Positions 25,631 to 35,325 are shown, numbered from the stretch's first letter. The stretch is DNA of 64,000 bases from Flammeovirgaceae bacterium (GCA_020635915.1 JACJYU010000002.1:310001-374000), one strand, 5' to 3'. The notes: a model not told the origin generated them from the letters alone. Numbers and translations are program-made.

Positions 25631-27121
25631 ATGGGCATAGTCTTTCGTCAAAGTGCGGTCACCACCATCATCTCTTACTGCGGGGTGGCCATTGGGTATG
25701 TCAATTTGCTTTACCTCTATCCCAAATTCCTGGAACCCGGCCAGATAGGGCTGATGCGCACCATACAGGATGCCGCCATATTGTTCACCCCCTTCGCGCA
25801 GTTTGGCCTGGCGCAAAGCATTGTCAGGTACTACCCTAAATTGGTGACCGGAAAAACGCCCTCCGGCAGCTTTATCCGGCTTATGTTGCTCCTGGCCCTG
25901 GCCGGCTTTGGTATCTTCTTCGTTGCCTTCAAGGTATTCGAGGCCCCCATCCTCTCCTACTTTGAAGCCAATGCCCATGAAATCATTGGTTACTCCTCCC
26001 TGGTATTGTGGCTCACGCTTATCCTTTTGGTCATGGCCATACTGGAGGCCTACTCCAGGTCTTTGCTCAAAACCATAGTGCCCAACCTACTGCGCGAGAT
26101 TGTGGCCAGGGTACTGCTTGCGCTTTTGGTCTCCCTGTATTTTACCGGGTACCTAAACTTCCACCAGTTTATCATTGGCACAGCCCTTGCCTACCTTGTG
26201 TGCCTGGGCATATTAACGGCCTATCTATGGAAGATAGGCGAGCTGCAACTTTCCCAAAGCCTGGGCCACCTGGACAAAACGGAAATACCCGGCCTGCTGA
26301 AATACAGCCTGCTGAGCTTTGCCGGCATGGCAGGGCTTATCATCATCGGCAAAGTGGACAGCATTATGGTCACGGGCCTACTCGGGCTTACGGCCAATGC
26401 CATCTACACCACTGCGTTTTATATGGCCACCGTCATCGAAGTGCCCAAGAGGGCTTTGATGCAAATTACCATGCCGCTTATATCCAGGGCATTTGAAAAA
26501 AACGACCTGGCGGACATCCAAAACATATACAAAAAAACCTCCATCAACCAGTTCATCGTGGGGGCACTTATCCTTATTGGCATTTGGGCCAACCTGCACA
26601 ACATCTTTTCCCTCATGCCAAATGGGAAAATCTACGATGCAGGCAAGTATGTGGTGATCGTTATTGGCCTGGGCAAACTGATCGACATGCTGTTTGGCCC
26701 AAGCAGCGAAATCATCGTGCTGTCCAAATATTACGGATTCAACATCGTGTTGATTTTGTTGTTGGCTGTTTTTATTGTGGTGTCCAATAATTTGCTCATT
26801 CCCCGGTATGGCATTGAGGGAGCGGCCATCGGGTCCGCGGTGGCCCTTGTTCTTTTTAACCTCCTCAAGTACCTGTTCATTTTTGTGAAATTAAAAATGC
26901 AACCTTTTGGCATGGCCACTGTAAAAGTACTGGGCATCGCTGCCATAGCCATAGGGTGCAATTACCTTGTTCCTAGGATAGGAAACGTGTTCACCGACAT
27001 CCTCATACGCTCGGCCGCCATTACCATTATATATGGCTCCCTGGTCATCCTTTCAAAAGCATCCCCGGATGGGAACCAGGTATTCAATAAGGTGCTGGGC
27101 TTTGTTGGGTTGAAACAATGA
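25631..27121 (+). CDS. Polysaccharide flippase/export protein (MOP superfamily, Wzx-like)
   Basis: A 496-residue membrane protein with about fourteen hydrophobic helices, the usual count for MOP-type lipid-linked oligosaccharide flippases. The first helix and the loop LYPKFLEPGQIGLMRTIQDAA, and the paired middle helices with GKVDSIMVTGLLGLTANAIYTTAF, are typical. It should move a lipid-linked glycan unit across the inner membrane, made by the transferases beside it. It is the last of three closely packed genes on this strand. Confidence 0.88.
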   Translation: MGIVFRQSAVTTIISYCGVAIGYVNLLYLYPKFLEPGQIGLMRTIQDAAILFTPFAQFGLAQSIVRYYPKLVTGKTPSGSFIRLMLLLALAGFGIFFVAFKVFEAPILSYFEANAHEIIGYSSLVLWLTLILLVMAILEAYSRSLLKTIVPNLLREIVARVLLALLVSLYFTGYLNFHQFIIGTALAYLVCLGILTAYLWKIGELQLSQSLGHLDKTEIPGLLKYSLLSFAGMAGLIIIGKVDSIMVTGLLGLTANAIYTTAFYMATVIEVPKRALMQITMPLISRAFEKNDLADIQNIYKKTSINQFIVGALILIGIWANLHNIFSLMPNGKIYDAGKYVVIVIGLGKLIDMLFGPSSEIIVLSKYYGFNIVLILLLAVFIVVSNNLLIPRYGIEGAAIGSAVALVLFNLLKYLFIFVKLKMQPFGMATVKVLGIAAIAIGCNYLVPRIGNVFTDILIRSAAITIIYGSLVILSKASPDGNQVFNKVLGFVGLKQ

Positions 27122-27156
27122 CCTTGCGTTTAAACCCCGGCTTCTAAAAAAAACGG

Positions 27157-28479
27157 CTACTCCTTTTTGGTGGTTTCTTCAGGAGTGGCCAATAGTTTCG
27201 CCAATTGCCCCGTAAGTTCCCTGCGCGAATACCGGGTTATGTCGCGCCCCGGGTTTTCCTTGCCTTCTTTCCAGTCGGCATAAAAACCCTGAAGGGAGGA
27301 TTTGATGGCCTCCTGGTCCCCCCTCTCATGTATCACGCCCGCACGGGTTTCCTTCAACACCCCGGCCGCATCCCCGTCAACAGGGCCAATGGCCAAAATG
27401 GGGTTGCCGGAGGCCAGGTATTCAAAAAACTTACCCGGCAAATTCCCCGGGGCAATGGCCGTATGGGCCAGCACCAGCAATTGCAAATCGGTTTTTCCGT
27501 AAATGCCCAACAACCCGCTGTGCGGCACATGGCCTACAAACCGGGTGATGGGCGAAAGGATTTCATCCTGTTCAACCCCGGACTTAAATTCGGAATTTAC
27601 ATTGCCTATAAACTCAATGGCTATCTTATCTTGCAATTCGGCACTGTGCAATACCATTTCCTTAATGGCATGCATTACCGGCCTCGGGTCGCGCAGCCCA
27701 TCCACTATGCCAATATGCCTGATGGTAAACTTTTTGGTCCGGGCGCGCTGGATGCCGGCAAAATCCTCTTCGTCAAACCCGTTGGTGATCAATTCCACTT
27801 TGCGGTTTCCAAGGGATTGAAACCTGCAGACATGGTAGGGCGCGATCGTGACCACGTGGTCGGCCTGCGACAATACCGAGTACTCCAGTTTCCGGTGTTT
27901 GCGCCTGGCCCAAGCCGTCAAGGACAACGTACCCAACAGGTCCCACTCGCTCCAGGGGTCGCGAAAGTCGGCCAACCACAATATCGAAGGCAATTTTTTT
28001 TTCAGGCGCTGGCCGATCAGATGGATACTGTGCGGTGGGCCTGTTGTCACGATCCGCTCAATATGGTTGGATTGAACAAAATCAGTAAGAAAGGTTACCG
28101 AAGGCTTCACCCAAAATACGCGCGCATCGGGGATGAAAAAGTTGCCACGGACCCATGAGCTTACCATTTGCAAGAAACCCTTCTTACCGGTAGAAATGAA
28201 GTCAGTTGGTTTGATTTCCTTTTTGCCCAATAACCGCTGAACCTTGAAGAACAACTGATAGGGTTCCCAAATGGGGAGCTTGATCACCTCCACGGAGCCC
28301 GGGACATCCTTTTCCAAAGATTGGTCACGGATGGCAAAGGAGGGGTTTTCCGGGGCAAACACATAAGGCTCCCACCCCAGGCGGGAGAGGTACTTTACAA
28401 ACTTCAGCCACCGTTGCACGCCACTTCCCCCGCTTGGCGGCCAATAGTAGGTAATGATGAGGACCTTTTTATTTTCCAT
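27157..28479 (-). CDS. Glycosyltransferase, GT4-like
   Basis: A 440-residue GT-B protein that begins KKVLIITYYWPPSGGSGVQRWLKFVKYL, the pattern of WcaI-type transferases. ILWLADFRDPWSEW near residue 170 and LPGKFFEYLASGNPILAIGP near 370 mark the acceptor and donor sites. The last 20 or so residues are charged. The gene starts 11 bases inside the end of miaA, and the two share a strand, so they are probably transcribed together in spite of unrelated tasks. Confidence 0.87.
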   Translation of the reverse strand: MENKKVLIITYYWPPSGGSGVQRWLKFVKYLSRLGWEPYVFAPENPSFAIRDQSLEKDVPGSVEVIKLPIWEPYQLFFKVQRLLGKKEIKPTDFISTGKKGFLQMVSSWVRGNFFIPDARVFWVKPSVTFLTDFVQSNHIERIVTTGPPHSIHLIGQRLKKKLPSILWLADFRDPWSEWDLLGTLSLTAWARRKHRKLEYSVLSQADHVVTIAPYHVCRFQSLGNRKVELITNGFDEEDFAGIQRARTKKFTIRHIGIVDGLRDPRPVMHAIKEMVLHSAELQDKIAIEFIGNVNSEFKSGVEQDEILSPITRFVGHVPHSGLLGIYGKTDLQLLVLAHTAIAPGNLPGKFFEYLASGNPILAIGPVDGDAAGVLKETRAGVIHERGDQEAIKSSLQGFYADWKEGKENPGRDITRYSRRELTGQLAKLLATPEETTKKE

Positions 28480-29377
28480 TCACAAAATCCAGTATGTCTT
28501 CAAACTGCCCTGGCCGAAACCAATTGATTTCCGTGTCCCTTTTAAACCATGTCAGTTGGCGCTTGGCATACCTTCGGGAGTTCCTTTTCAGCAGCCTTAC
28601 CGCTTCTTCCAAACCATAAAGGCCATCAAAATACCCAAACAACTCCTGATAGCCTACCGTTTGCAGGGCATTTAACGACTTCCTGGGGTACAGTGCCTTG
28701 GCTTCTTCCACCAACCCGTTACGCATCATGTCGTCCACACGCTGGTCAATCCGTTGGTAAAGCCTTTCCCTATCCATCTCCAGGCCAACTTTTACCACGT
28801 CAAATGGAAGCCTGCGTTTTTTCTTCTTTCGAAACGAACTGGCCGGCAACCCGGATGACCTGAACACCTCCATCGCACGCATCAGCCGCTGGGGGTTGTG
28901 GGGGTCCACCTCGTCAAAATAATCCGGGTCGCTTTCTTTTACCTGCTGTTGCAGCCAGCCCAGCCCTTTGGCCCGGTATTCTTCAATGATTTGCTGGCGG
29001 AGCGCCCCGGGCACTTCCGGCATATCATCAAACCCTTCCAGTACGGCCTTTACATACAGCCCCGACCCACCACACAAAATCAGGGTATCTTTTGCTTGAA
29101 AAACCTTGTCGATGAGGTCAAGTGCTTCCCGGCCATACCGGCCTGCATCGTAAGGCCTTTCCAGGGGCACCTCATCAATAAAATGGTGGACGATTTCGGC
29201 ACGCTCCCTGGCCGTGGGCTTGGCGGTACCAATGGTCATTTCCTTGTAAAGCTGCCTTGAGTCGGCAGAAATAATTTCGGAAGGCAGGCTTTTGGCCAAA
29301 CGAATGGCCAAATTTGTCTTGCCTACGGCCGTGGGCCCCACAATTACGATCAACCGTTTCCGCTCAATGCCAGACAT
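28469..29377 (-). CDS. miaA: tRNA dimethylallyltransferase
   Basis: A 302-residue enzyme that adds a dimethylallyl group to N6 of A37 in tRNAs reading UNN codons. The P-loop VGPTAVGKTNLA is at about residues 13-24, followed by SADSRQLYKEMTIGTAKP, the region that holds the catalytic Asp, and LCGGSGLYVKAVLEG near 100. The C-terminal part keeps NALQTVGYQELFGYF and RYAKRQLTWFKRD. Full length. It is divergent from the small gene at 29471. Confidence 0.95.
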   Translation of the reverse strand: MSGIERKRLIVIVGPTAVGKTNLAIRLAKSLPSEIISADSRQLYKEMTIGTAKPTARERAEIVHHFIDEVPLERPYDAGRYGREALDLIDKVFQAKDTLILCGGSGLYVKAVLEGFDDMPEVPGALRQQIIEEYRAKGLGWLQQQVKESDPDYFDEVDPHNPQRLMRAMEVFRSSGLPASSFRKKKKRRLPFDVVKVGLEMDRERLYQRIDQRVDDMMRNGLVEEAKALYPRKSLNALQTVGYQELFGYFDGLYGLEEAVRLLKRNSRRYAKRQLTWFKRDTEINWFRPGQFEDILDFVNGK

Positions 29378-29470
29378 GGCGCCAAATTACAATCTTTCCA
29401 AATCTAATTTTCCTATGTACCAATTTCAAATTACCTTGCACCTCCAAACCACTACATTTTAGCACTTCAC

Positions 29471-29743
29471 ATGATTAAATACACCAATCAATTCCTTGCC
29501 AAACTGGAGGACCTCATTGCCGAGTCCGACTACATTTTGAGGTACGAGAAGGGCAATTTCAAGTCGGGGTACTGCCTGTTGAGGGAACAAAAAATCATGA
29601 TCATAAACAAGTTCTACACCACCGAAGGCAAGATCAACACCCTATTGGACATCCTTAAGGTGGTGGACCTGGAAAGCTCCAGGTTCTCGGAAAAAAGCAA
29701 AAAGCTTTACGAAGAACTGTCCCAAACAGAAATCAACATTTGA
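29471..29743 (+). CDS. Conserved small protein of unknown function
   Basis: A 90-residue soluble protein rich in Lys, Glu and Leu with a central strand pair (YILRYEKGNFKSGYCLLREQKIMII is one recognisable block, about residues 21-45) and flanking helices. Proteins of this kind are common in Bacteroidota near the same housekeeping genes, but I know of no assigned activity. It precedes the MBL hydrolase by 76 bases on the same strand. A possible gene for nucleic-acid or regulatory work cannot be argued from the sequence. Confidence 0.65.
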   Translation: MIKYTNQFLAKLEDLIAESDYILRYEKGNFKSGYCLLREQKIMIINKFYTTEGKINTLLDILKVVDLESSRFSEKSKKLYEELSQTEINI

Positions 29744-29819
29744 AATCTTTCTTCGCCCTGTATGGTTTAAAAAAGGGAAACAACCCCCGGTATTTATCTG
29801 CCAAAAACAACAAGGGCGC

Positions 29820-30581
29820 ATGAAGGTAACCTTTCTTGGAACGGGAACATCGCAGGGCGTGCCCGTAATCGCCTGCGATTGCGGGGTCTGCCAGTCCCTG
29901 GACTATCGCGACAAACGCCTTCGGAGCTCGGTCCTTATTGAGGCCGGCAACCAAAGCCTGGTTATTGACACCGGCCCAGACTTCAGGCAGCAAATGCTGA
30001 GGGAGCGCAGGCAAAAACTGGATTTCGTCCTCTTCACCCATAGCCACAAAGACCACACTGCCGGCCTTGACGATGTGAGGGCCTTTAACTTCAAGCAGGA
30101 AATGGACATGCCTTTGTACGGCACCGCCCCGGTATTGAAACAGCTTAAGGCCGAATACTACTACGCCTTTCTCGAAAAGAAATACCCCGGCACCCCCCAG
30201 CTTCAGTTGAACGAAATCGATGAAAACCCTTTTCAGGTCAACGCTGTAAACATTACGCCCTTGCCCGTAACCCATTTGCACATGCCCGTCCTGGGTTTCA
30301 GGATCGGGGTGTTCAGTTACATTACGGATGCCAAACACATCCCGGAGGAAACCTTTGCCCGGCTGGAAGGGACACGCGTATTGGTGCTCAATGCATTGCA
30401 AAAGGAACCGCACATCTCCCACTTCAACCTTGAAGAAGCCATTGCCGTGGCCAAAAAAGTAGGTGCAGGAAAAACCTATTTCACCCACATCAGCCACAAG
30501 ATGGGACGCCACCAGGAGGTGGCCGAACAACTGCCCCCTTCCATAGAACTTGCCTATGATGGCCTGGCCATTTCCTTGTAG
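29820..30581 (+). CDS. Metallo-beta-lactamase-fold hydrolase, PhnP-like
   Basis: A 253-residue MBL-fold enzyme. The metal-binding motif is HSHKDH (residues 74-79), with an upstream Asp in IDTGPDF. Three Cys residues in CDCGVC (19-24) match the extra zinc site of the PhnP subgroup, which hydrolyses cyclic phosphodiesters. Later His residues are in PVTHLHMPVLG and THISHKMG. The stop is two bases before the start of the NFACT gene, so the two are co-transcribed. The natural substrate in Bacteroidota is not known. Confidence 0.87.
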   Translation: MKVTFLGTGTSQGVPVIACDCGVCQSLDYRDKRLRSSVLIEAGNQSLVIDTGPDFRQQMLRERRQKLDFVLFTHSHKDHTAGLDDVRAFNFKQEMDMPLYGTAPVLKQLKAEYYYAFLEKKYPGTPQLQLNEIDENPFQVNAVNITPLPVTHLHMPVLGFRIGVFSYITDAKHIPEETFARLEGTRVLVLNALQKEPHISHFNLEEAIAVAKKVGAGKTYFTHISHKMGRHQEVAEQLPPSIELAYDGLAISL

Positions 30582-30583
30582 CC

Positions 30584-32116
30584 ATGCACAACAATTTTTA
30601 TTTGTTGCGGCAACTCGTCCCGGAGCTTAACGAAAAGCTTACCGGCCATGCGGTGGTATCGTGCTTTAGCCAAAACAAGGACGAACTTATCATCGGGTTC
30701 GACAATGGGGATGGGCCGTTTTTCATAAAGGCACAATTGCACCCATTCCCCTGTCTTACCTTCCCCGGCCATTTTAACCGTGCCCGGAAAAACAGCGTTG
30801 ACCTTTTTGGCGAATTGATCCTTAAAAAAGTTACCGGTACTACCCAGTTTGACAACGAGAGGAGCTTCTCCATCAATGTGGAAAACGGCTACTCGTTGGT
30901 TTTCAAAATGCATGGCCACCATGCCAATATCCTCCTCGCAAAAGGCCAGCAGGTAGTCAAAATTTTCCGTAATCAATTTACCGCTGACAAGGACATCGTT
31001 CCCAGTGGCCTGCACCGCACCATCGATTGGGGCAAGGACTTCTTTGTGCAGAACCGGGACAAGCTAAAACAGGCCTACTTCACCCTGGGCAAAACGGTAT
31101 GGGAATACCTTGACGCCAGGGGCTTCAATACCCTTGGACATGACCAAAGATGGGAATTGCTGAACGAAACGGTAAAGCAATTGGAAGCACCCACTTACTA
31201 CATCACAAAGCAAAACGGCCAAATACGGTTGTCCCTTTTAAACCATGGCGAGGTGTTGAAGGTATTTGCCCATCCCATTGAAGCCCTCAATGAATTCTTC
31301 CATCAGCACCACACCACCGGGGCCTTGCATAAGGAAAAAACCAGAATGCAAAAGAAGTTGATTGCCACCATCGGCATGTGTGGGAACTACATGGCCAAAA
31401 ACAGGAAAAAACTGGACGAAACCATCCTTGACGCCCCGTACAAATCCTGGGCGGACATCCTAATGGCCAACCTTCATCAGGTTGAAAAAGGGAGCAAAAA
31501 AGTACAGGTAATGGGCTTTGACGGAAAAGAGGTCACCATCCCGCTAAAGCCGGGCTTAAACGCACAACAAAACGCACAGGTGTTTTACCGGAAAGCCAAA
31601 AACCAGGAAATAGAAATCAAAAAACTATCGGGGGCCATGGTCCAAAAGGAAAATGAAATGGAGGCTGCCCGCCAGCAGCTTGTGCAATTGGAGGAGGCGG
31701 GCACATGGGCCGAGTTCAAATTGCTTTTCAAAGGGCCCAAGACAAAAGCCAAAAAAGAGTCCGAGCCCCCCTTCCACCAGGTAGGGTACATGGGCTACAA
31801 AATCTGGATTGGCAAAAATGCCCAGAACAACGATTTGCTCACCCTGAAGTACGCGCACAAGGATGACCTGTGGCTGCACGCCAAGGATGTTTCGGGCTCG
31901 CACGTGGTGGTAAAAAACCAGGCGGGCAAGGCCATCCCGAAAGAAGTGGTGGTGAGGGCCGCTGAACTGGCCGCTTACAATTCCAAAAGGAAAACAGAAT
32001 CGCTTTGCCCGGTGGCCTACACTTTCAAAAAAAATGTTAGAAAAAGAAAAGGCGATCCTGCAGGAGCGGTGGTGGTGGAGCACGAGGAAGTCATTTTGGT
32101 CACGCCCCGGCTTTAA
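30584..32116 (+). CDS. NFACT-family protein (RqcH/Rqc2 homologue)
   Basis: A 510-residue protein with an NFACT-N domain, a middle helical and coiled-coil part (about 300-400) and a C-terminal NFACT-R (DUF814) domain with LWLHAKDVSGSHVVV near residue 430. RqcH binds stalled 50S-peptidyl-tRNA and adds alanine tails that mark the peptide for decay. In well-studied members an Asp-Arg pair in the N-terminal domain binds tRNA; by eye the equivalent here is Glu92-Arg93 (NERSF). The domain is a little shorter than in Firmicutes. The stop abuts the stop of the convergent serine hydrolase. Confidence 0.83.
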   Translation: MHNNFYLLRQLVPELNEKLTGHAVVSCFSQNKDELIIGFDNGDGPFFIKAQLHPFPCLTFPGHFNRARKNSVDLFGELILKKVTGTTQFDNERSFSINVENGYSLVFKMHGHHANILLAKGQQVVKIFRNQFTADKDIVPSGLHRTIDWGKDFFVQNRDKLKQAYFTLGKTVWEYLDARGFNTLGHDQRWELLNETVKQLEAPTYYITKQNGQIRLSLLNHGEVLKVFAHPIEALNEFFHQHHTTGALHKEKTRMQKKLIATIGMCGNYMAKNRKKLDETILDAPYKSWADILMANLHQVEKGSKKVQVMGFDGKEVTIPLKPGLNAQQNAQVFYRKAKNQEIEIKKLSGAMVQKENEMEAARQQLVQLEEAGTWAEFKLLFKGPKTKAKKESEPPFHQVGYMGYKIWIGKNAQNNDLLTLKYAHKDDLWLHAKDVSGSHVVVKNQAGKAIPKEVVVRAAELAAYNSKRKTESLCPVAYTFKKNVRKRKGDPAGAVVVEHEEVILVTPRL

Positions 32117-33277
32117 TTACCTGGCCACTTGTGTGGCCATGTGCCTAAAAATTTTAATCCAGGAATCAACCTTTCCCATATCCTTTCCAAACCGGACAAT
32201 AATCGTTTGCTCACTGGGGGACACAAAAATAAACTGCCCGAGGTGCCCAGTGGCTGCATACGAAACGGGATGTTTTTCATTGGCAGGGTATATCCACCAA
32301 AAATTTTTATAATGAACACCATCCCAAGCTTTTATACTCCCCTCGAGACTTGTACACTCTTTTACCCATGCCTTTGAGATAATTTGCTTTCCCTCCCAGT
32401 TACCATCTAAAAGCATTAGCCGCCCAAGCTTTGCAAAATCAATAGCCCTACCATTGACTCCGCTTTCCATCTTTTCCATTTGCCCTTCTTCACTATCAAT
32501 ACTCCATGAAGCGGGAAACTCCATTCCAAGTCCGCTCCAAATCTTATTTTCAAAATAATTGGATACTGATCCTCCAGTTACTCGCTCTAATATAATTCCA
32601 CACAAAATGGGATTGTATCCCATGTATTGCCAACGTTCGCCTGGTGGTTCATCCATCTTTACTTTTAGCGTACGACTTCGCAAGCAGGGATGGTAGTAAT
32701 TTTTGGGCTTATCACCCCAAACCAAATCATGATCACGGTAATAGAAGCCTGATTGCATCATCAACAAATTGGCCAATGAAACCTCTTTAATTTGCTCATC
32801 GCTTTCAAGCAACTCCGGGATATACATTGTGATAGGATCATTCGTACTGTTGATTGCGCCTTCATCAATTGCAATCCCAACCAACATTGAAGTAATTGAT
32901 TTCGCTATCGAAAATGAAGTGTTGATAGAAGAGCGTGTGTAGCCATTCCCGTACCCTTCAAACAAAATAGTATCGTTTTTGATAATAATGAAGGCTGTGG
33001 TCCCGGTTTGGTCTATAAAATCAGCAATTGGCTTTTTGTAGTCCTTGCCTTTGTATTGATAGGAAACAGTATTCACTTTTGGCGCAGCGGCAACAGCAAA
33101 ATTGAATACAGGGCTCGCATTGCTCACTTCACGGTACGGGAATTTTTTATAATCCTCGATGTCAGAAAAATTCCATGCCACCCACCTTCCCAGGTAGGTC
33201 GATTCACAAGCTGGAATAAGCAATAGGATAACTGCTCCAAATAAAAAAAGTACCCCAAATCGTTTTACAACTTTCAT
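32117..33277 (-). CDS. Serine hydrolase lipoprotein, beta-lactamase class C / family VIII-like
   Basis: A 386-residue protein from the ATG at 33275-33277, chosen because it opens a lipoprotein signal with lipobox IPAC (Cys24); the frame is open a little further upstream but there gives an unlikely leader. Catalytic features are SIAK (Ser123 and Lys126) and Tyr218 in WQYMGYN, with a TGHLGQF segment near the end in place of KTG. The layout resembles esterases of family VIII and 6-aminohexanoate-dimer hydrolases as much as true lactamases. The gene is richer in A+T than its neighbours, a sign of transfer. Confidence 0.82.
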   Translation of the reverse strand: MKVVKRFGVLFLFGAVILLLIPACESTYLGRWVAWNFSDIEDYKKFPYREVSNASPVFNFAVAAAPKVNTVSYQYKGKDYKKPIADFIDQTGTTAFIIIKNDTILFEGYGNGYTRSSINTSFSIAKSITSMLVGIAIDEGAINSTNDPITMYIPELLESDEQIKEVSLANLLMMQSGFYYRDHDLVWGDKPKNYYHPCLRSRTLKVKMDEPPGERWQYMGYNPILCGIILERVTGGSVSNYFENKIWSGLGMEFPASWSIDSEEGQMEKMESGVNGRAIDFAKLGRLMLLDGNWEGKQIISKAWVKECTSLEGSIKAWDGVHYKNFWWIYPANEKHPVSYAATGHLGQFIFVSPSEQTIIVRFGKDMGKVDSWIKIFRHMATQVAR

Positions 33278-33396
33278 AGGTTGAGGAGCACAATGTTTAT
33301 TCCAATTTCCGCAAAGGCACAAATTGAGCTCCTAGTGAAGATACCTCAGCCCTGGTGTTTCAATTTGAACCACTTTCCGTTCCGGTGTGGAACAAA

Positions 33397-34824
33397 TTAA
33401 TTCACCACGTTGATTTTCATCATATTGGTGCGGCTCTTTTCGTGGATGGGCATGCTGGCAAGGCTGATAAAAATATCCCCTTTTTTTACGTGCCCGTCTG
33501 CTTTAAGGATTTCCGCGATATCGGCAATGGTTTCGTCCGTGGAGGTTTGTTTGTCATAATAATAGGCCCGTGTCCCCCACACAAGGTTCATTGTTTCCAA
33601 AATGGATTTATTGCCGGTGAACACAAAGATATTGGTATTGGGGCGGTGCGAAGAAGACTCAAAGGCCGTATAGCCCGAGGTGGTCATTCCTACAATGGCC
33701 TTTGCGCCCACCTCCTGGGCCAGCTTGCAGGCCGCCAGTATCAGGCTGTCGTGGATAAAGATTGGGGACTTGGGGTCCACCGCCCTGAACTTGTAGTAAA
33801 TGCCCGGTTGCTTTTCTATAGACGTAATGGTGCGCACCATACTGCGTACCACCTCCAGTGGGTATTTTCCTGTGGCCGTCTCCGCAGACAACATTAACGC
33901 ATCCGCGCCATCCATTACCGCATTGGCCACGTCATTGGTCTCTGCCCTCGTGGGGCGCGGGTTTTCTATCATGCTCTCCATCATTTGCGTGGCCACAATC
34001 ACCGGCTTGGAGGCTTTGTTGCATTTTTCAATAAGCTGTTTTTGCACCACCGGCACCTCTTCCATCCATATCTCCACGCCCAGGTCCCCGCGGGCCACCA
34101 TCACCGCGTCCGTGGCCTCCATGATGGCGTCAATGTCGTTCAAAGCCTCCGGCTTTTCAATCTTGGCCACAATCCGCGCAGTGGAATTGTTCTTCTTTAG
34201 GATTTCCCTTAGGGCAATAATGTCCTGGGCTTTTCTCACAAAAGACAAGGCCACCCAATTGACATTGTTCTTCAGCCCAAACGCCAGGTCCTTTACATCC
34301 TTATCGGTGAGCGAAGGGGCGGACACTTTGGTGTGGGGGAGGTTGATGCCCTTGCGGGAGGTAAGTGGCCCACCGTAAACCACTTTGGTGACGATATCGG
34401 CATCGCGCACTTCGGTCACCTTCAATTCGATCTTGCCGTCATCGATCAATACTTTTTCGCCCACCTTGACGTCCTGTGGCAGGTTTTTGTAAGAGGTGCT
34501 CACCACCTTGCCGTTGCCGGTCAGTTCGCGGGTGGTGATCACCAGTTCCTGCCCCTTCTTCAGCACCACGTTGTCCTCCATGGTGTTCACCCTTATTTTT
34601 GGCCCCTGCAAATCCATCAATATGGCCACGTGGGTCCCCCATTCGGCATTGATCTCCCTTATCAGGTCAATCACGGGCTGGTGGTCGGCATGGGTGCCGT
34701 GCGAAAAATTGATCCTGAACACGTCCACCCCGGCCTTTACCAGGGCGGTCAACATTTCCTTGGAGTTGGATGCCGGCCCTACCGTGGCCACGATTTTTGT
34801 CCTGTTGTATGCTACTCTTTCCAT
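33397..34824 (-). CDS. pyk: Pyruvate kinase
   Basis: A 475-residue glycolytic enzyme that makes pyruvate and ATP from phosphoenolpyruvate. It has TKIVATVGPASNS at the start, INFSHGTHADH (substrate site), ILMDLQGPKIRV, the active-site strand ARIVAKIEKPEALNDID with the catalytic Lys, VMVARGDLGVEI and ATQMMESMIENPRPTRAETNDVANAVMDG. The C-terminal regulatory domain is present but ends early, without an extra PEP-utiliser domain. It follows the IPExxxVDY gene after 4 bases, a common Bacteroidota pair. Confidence 0.96.
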   Translation of the reverse strand: MERVAYNRTKIVATVGPASNSKEMLTALVKAGVDVFRINFSHGTHADHQPVIDLIREINAEWGTHVAILMDLQGPKIRVNTMEDNVVLKKGQELVITTRELTGNGKVVSTSYKNLPQDVKVGEKVLIDDGKIELKVTEVRDADIVTKVVYGGPLTSRKGINLPHTKVSAPSLTDKDVKDLAFGLKNNVNWVALSFVRKAQDIIALREILKKNNSTARIVAKIEKPEALNDIDAIMEATDAVMVARGDLGVEIWMEEVPVVQKQLIEKCNKASKPVIVATQMMESMIENPRPTRAETNDVANAVMDGADALMLSAETATGKYPLEVVRSMVRTITSIEKQPGIYYKFRAVDPKSPIFIHDSLILAACKLAQEVGAKAIVGMTTSGYTAFESSSHRPNTNIFVFTGNKSILETMNLVWGTRAYYYDKQTSTDETIADIAEILKADGHVKKGDIFISLASMPIHEKSRTNMMKINVVN

Positions 34825-34828
34825 TCTT

Positions 34829-35251
34829 TTAAAAAATAAAATAGTCTTTCGACTTTACAGTGCCCAAAGGTATGGAAGCCACCATTTCCACGGAAGAAAT
34901 ACCCCTCAAGTGTTCCTGGAGTTGGCCGGACCCCCATTTATCAGCCCCTTGCGAAAGGACCACAAAGTCCAAATGAGGGTATTCTTGCACCAAAAAATTC
35001 CTGGCCGCCTCCGCCTCGTTGGCCTTGTTCCTGAACAGCCTTAAAACATTTACGGCCGATTCATAGGAAAAATGGGCAAAGGTGCCCGTAATGCCATTAT
35101 TGAACTGTATGCCAACGTCCTTTTGCTTTACCAGCCTAACGCCCAGTTGGCGGTTTAGGTCCCACGCCAGTTTATAGCCCTTGGCTGAAGAAATCACCCC
35201 TATTAACTCAAAATCATAACTATACTCAATATCCAGTCGCTTTTTCTTCAT
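34829..35251 (-). CDS. IPExxxVDY family protein
   Basis: A 140-residue protein named for a motif in related sequences and found almost only in Bacteroidota. The ATG at 35249-35251 is preferred to one seven codons earlier because the family begins near this basic stretch. It carries the segment YDFELIGVISSAKGYKLAWDLN at about residues 11-32 and a C-terminal KSKDYFIF end. Function is unknown. It is 4 bases before pyk on the same strand and divergent from acpP. Confidence 0.8.
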   Translation of the reverse strand: MKKKRLDIEYSYDFELIGVISSAKGYKLAWDLNRQLGVRLVKQKDVGIQFNNGITGTFAHFSYESAVNVLRLFRNKANEAEAARNFLVQEYPHLDFVVLSQGADKWGSGQLQEHLRGISSVEMVASIPLGTVKSKDYFIF

Positions 35252-35293
35252 AACTTGCCTGTATAAGGGCAACTTCTTTACCGTTGCAAAAAG

Positions 35294-35325
35294 TTTGACA
35301 ATATTGCACTAAATCTCTTTCTTTG
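35294..35325 (+). promoter_or_regulatory. Promoter of acpP-fabF-rnc
   Basis: TTTG (35294-35297), 20 bases, then TTTCTTTG (35318-35325), the same variant as before tRNA-Ser. The -33 part also reads as TTTGACA. The acpP ATG is 33 bases downstream. Confidence 0.5.

Noticed and set aside
22785..28479. Complete O-antigen or capsule locus
   Set aside because: Polymerase, chain-length and export genes are absent and the gene orientations are mixed, so it is only part of a surface-glycan region.
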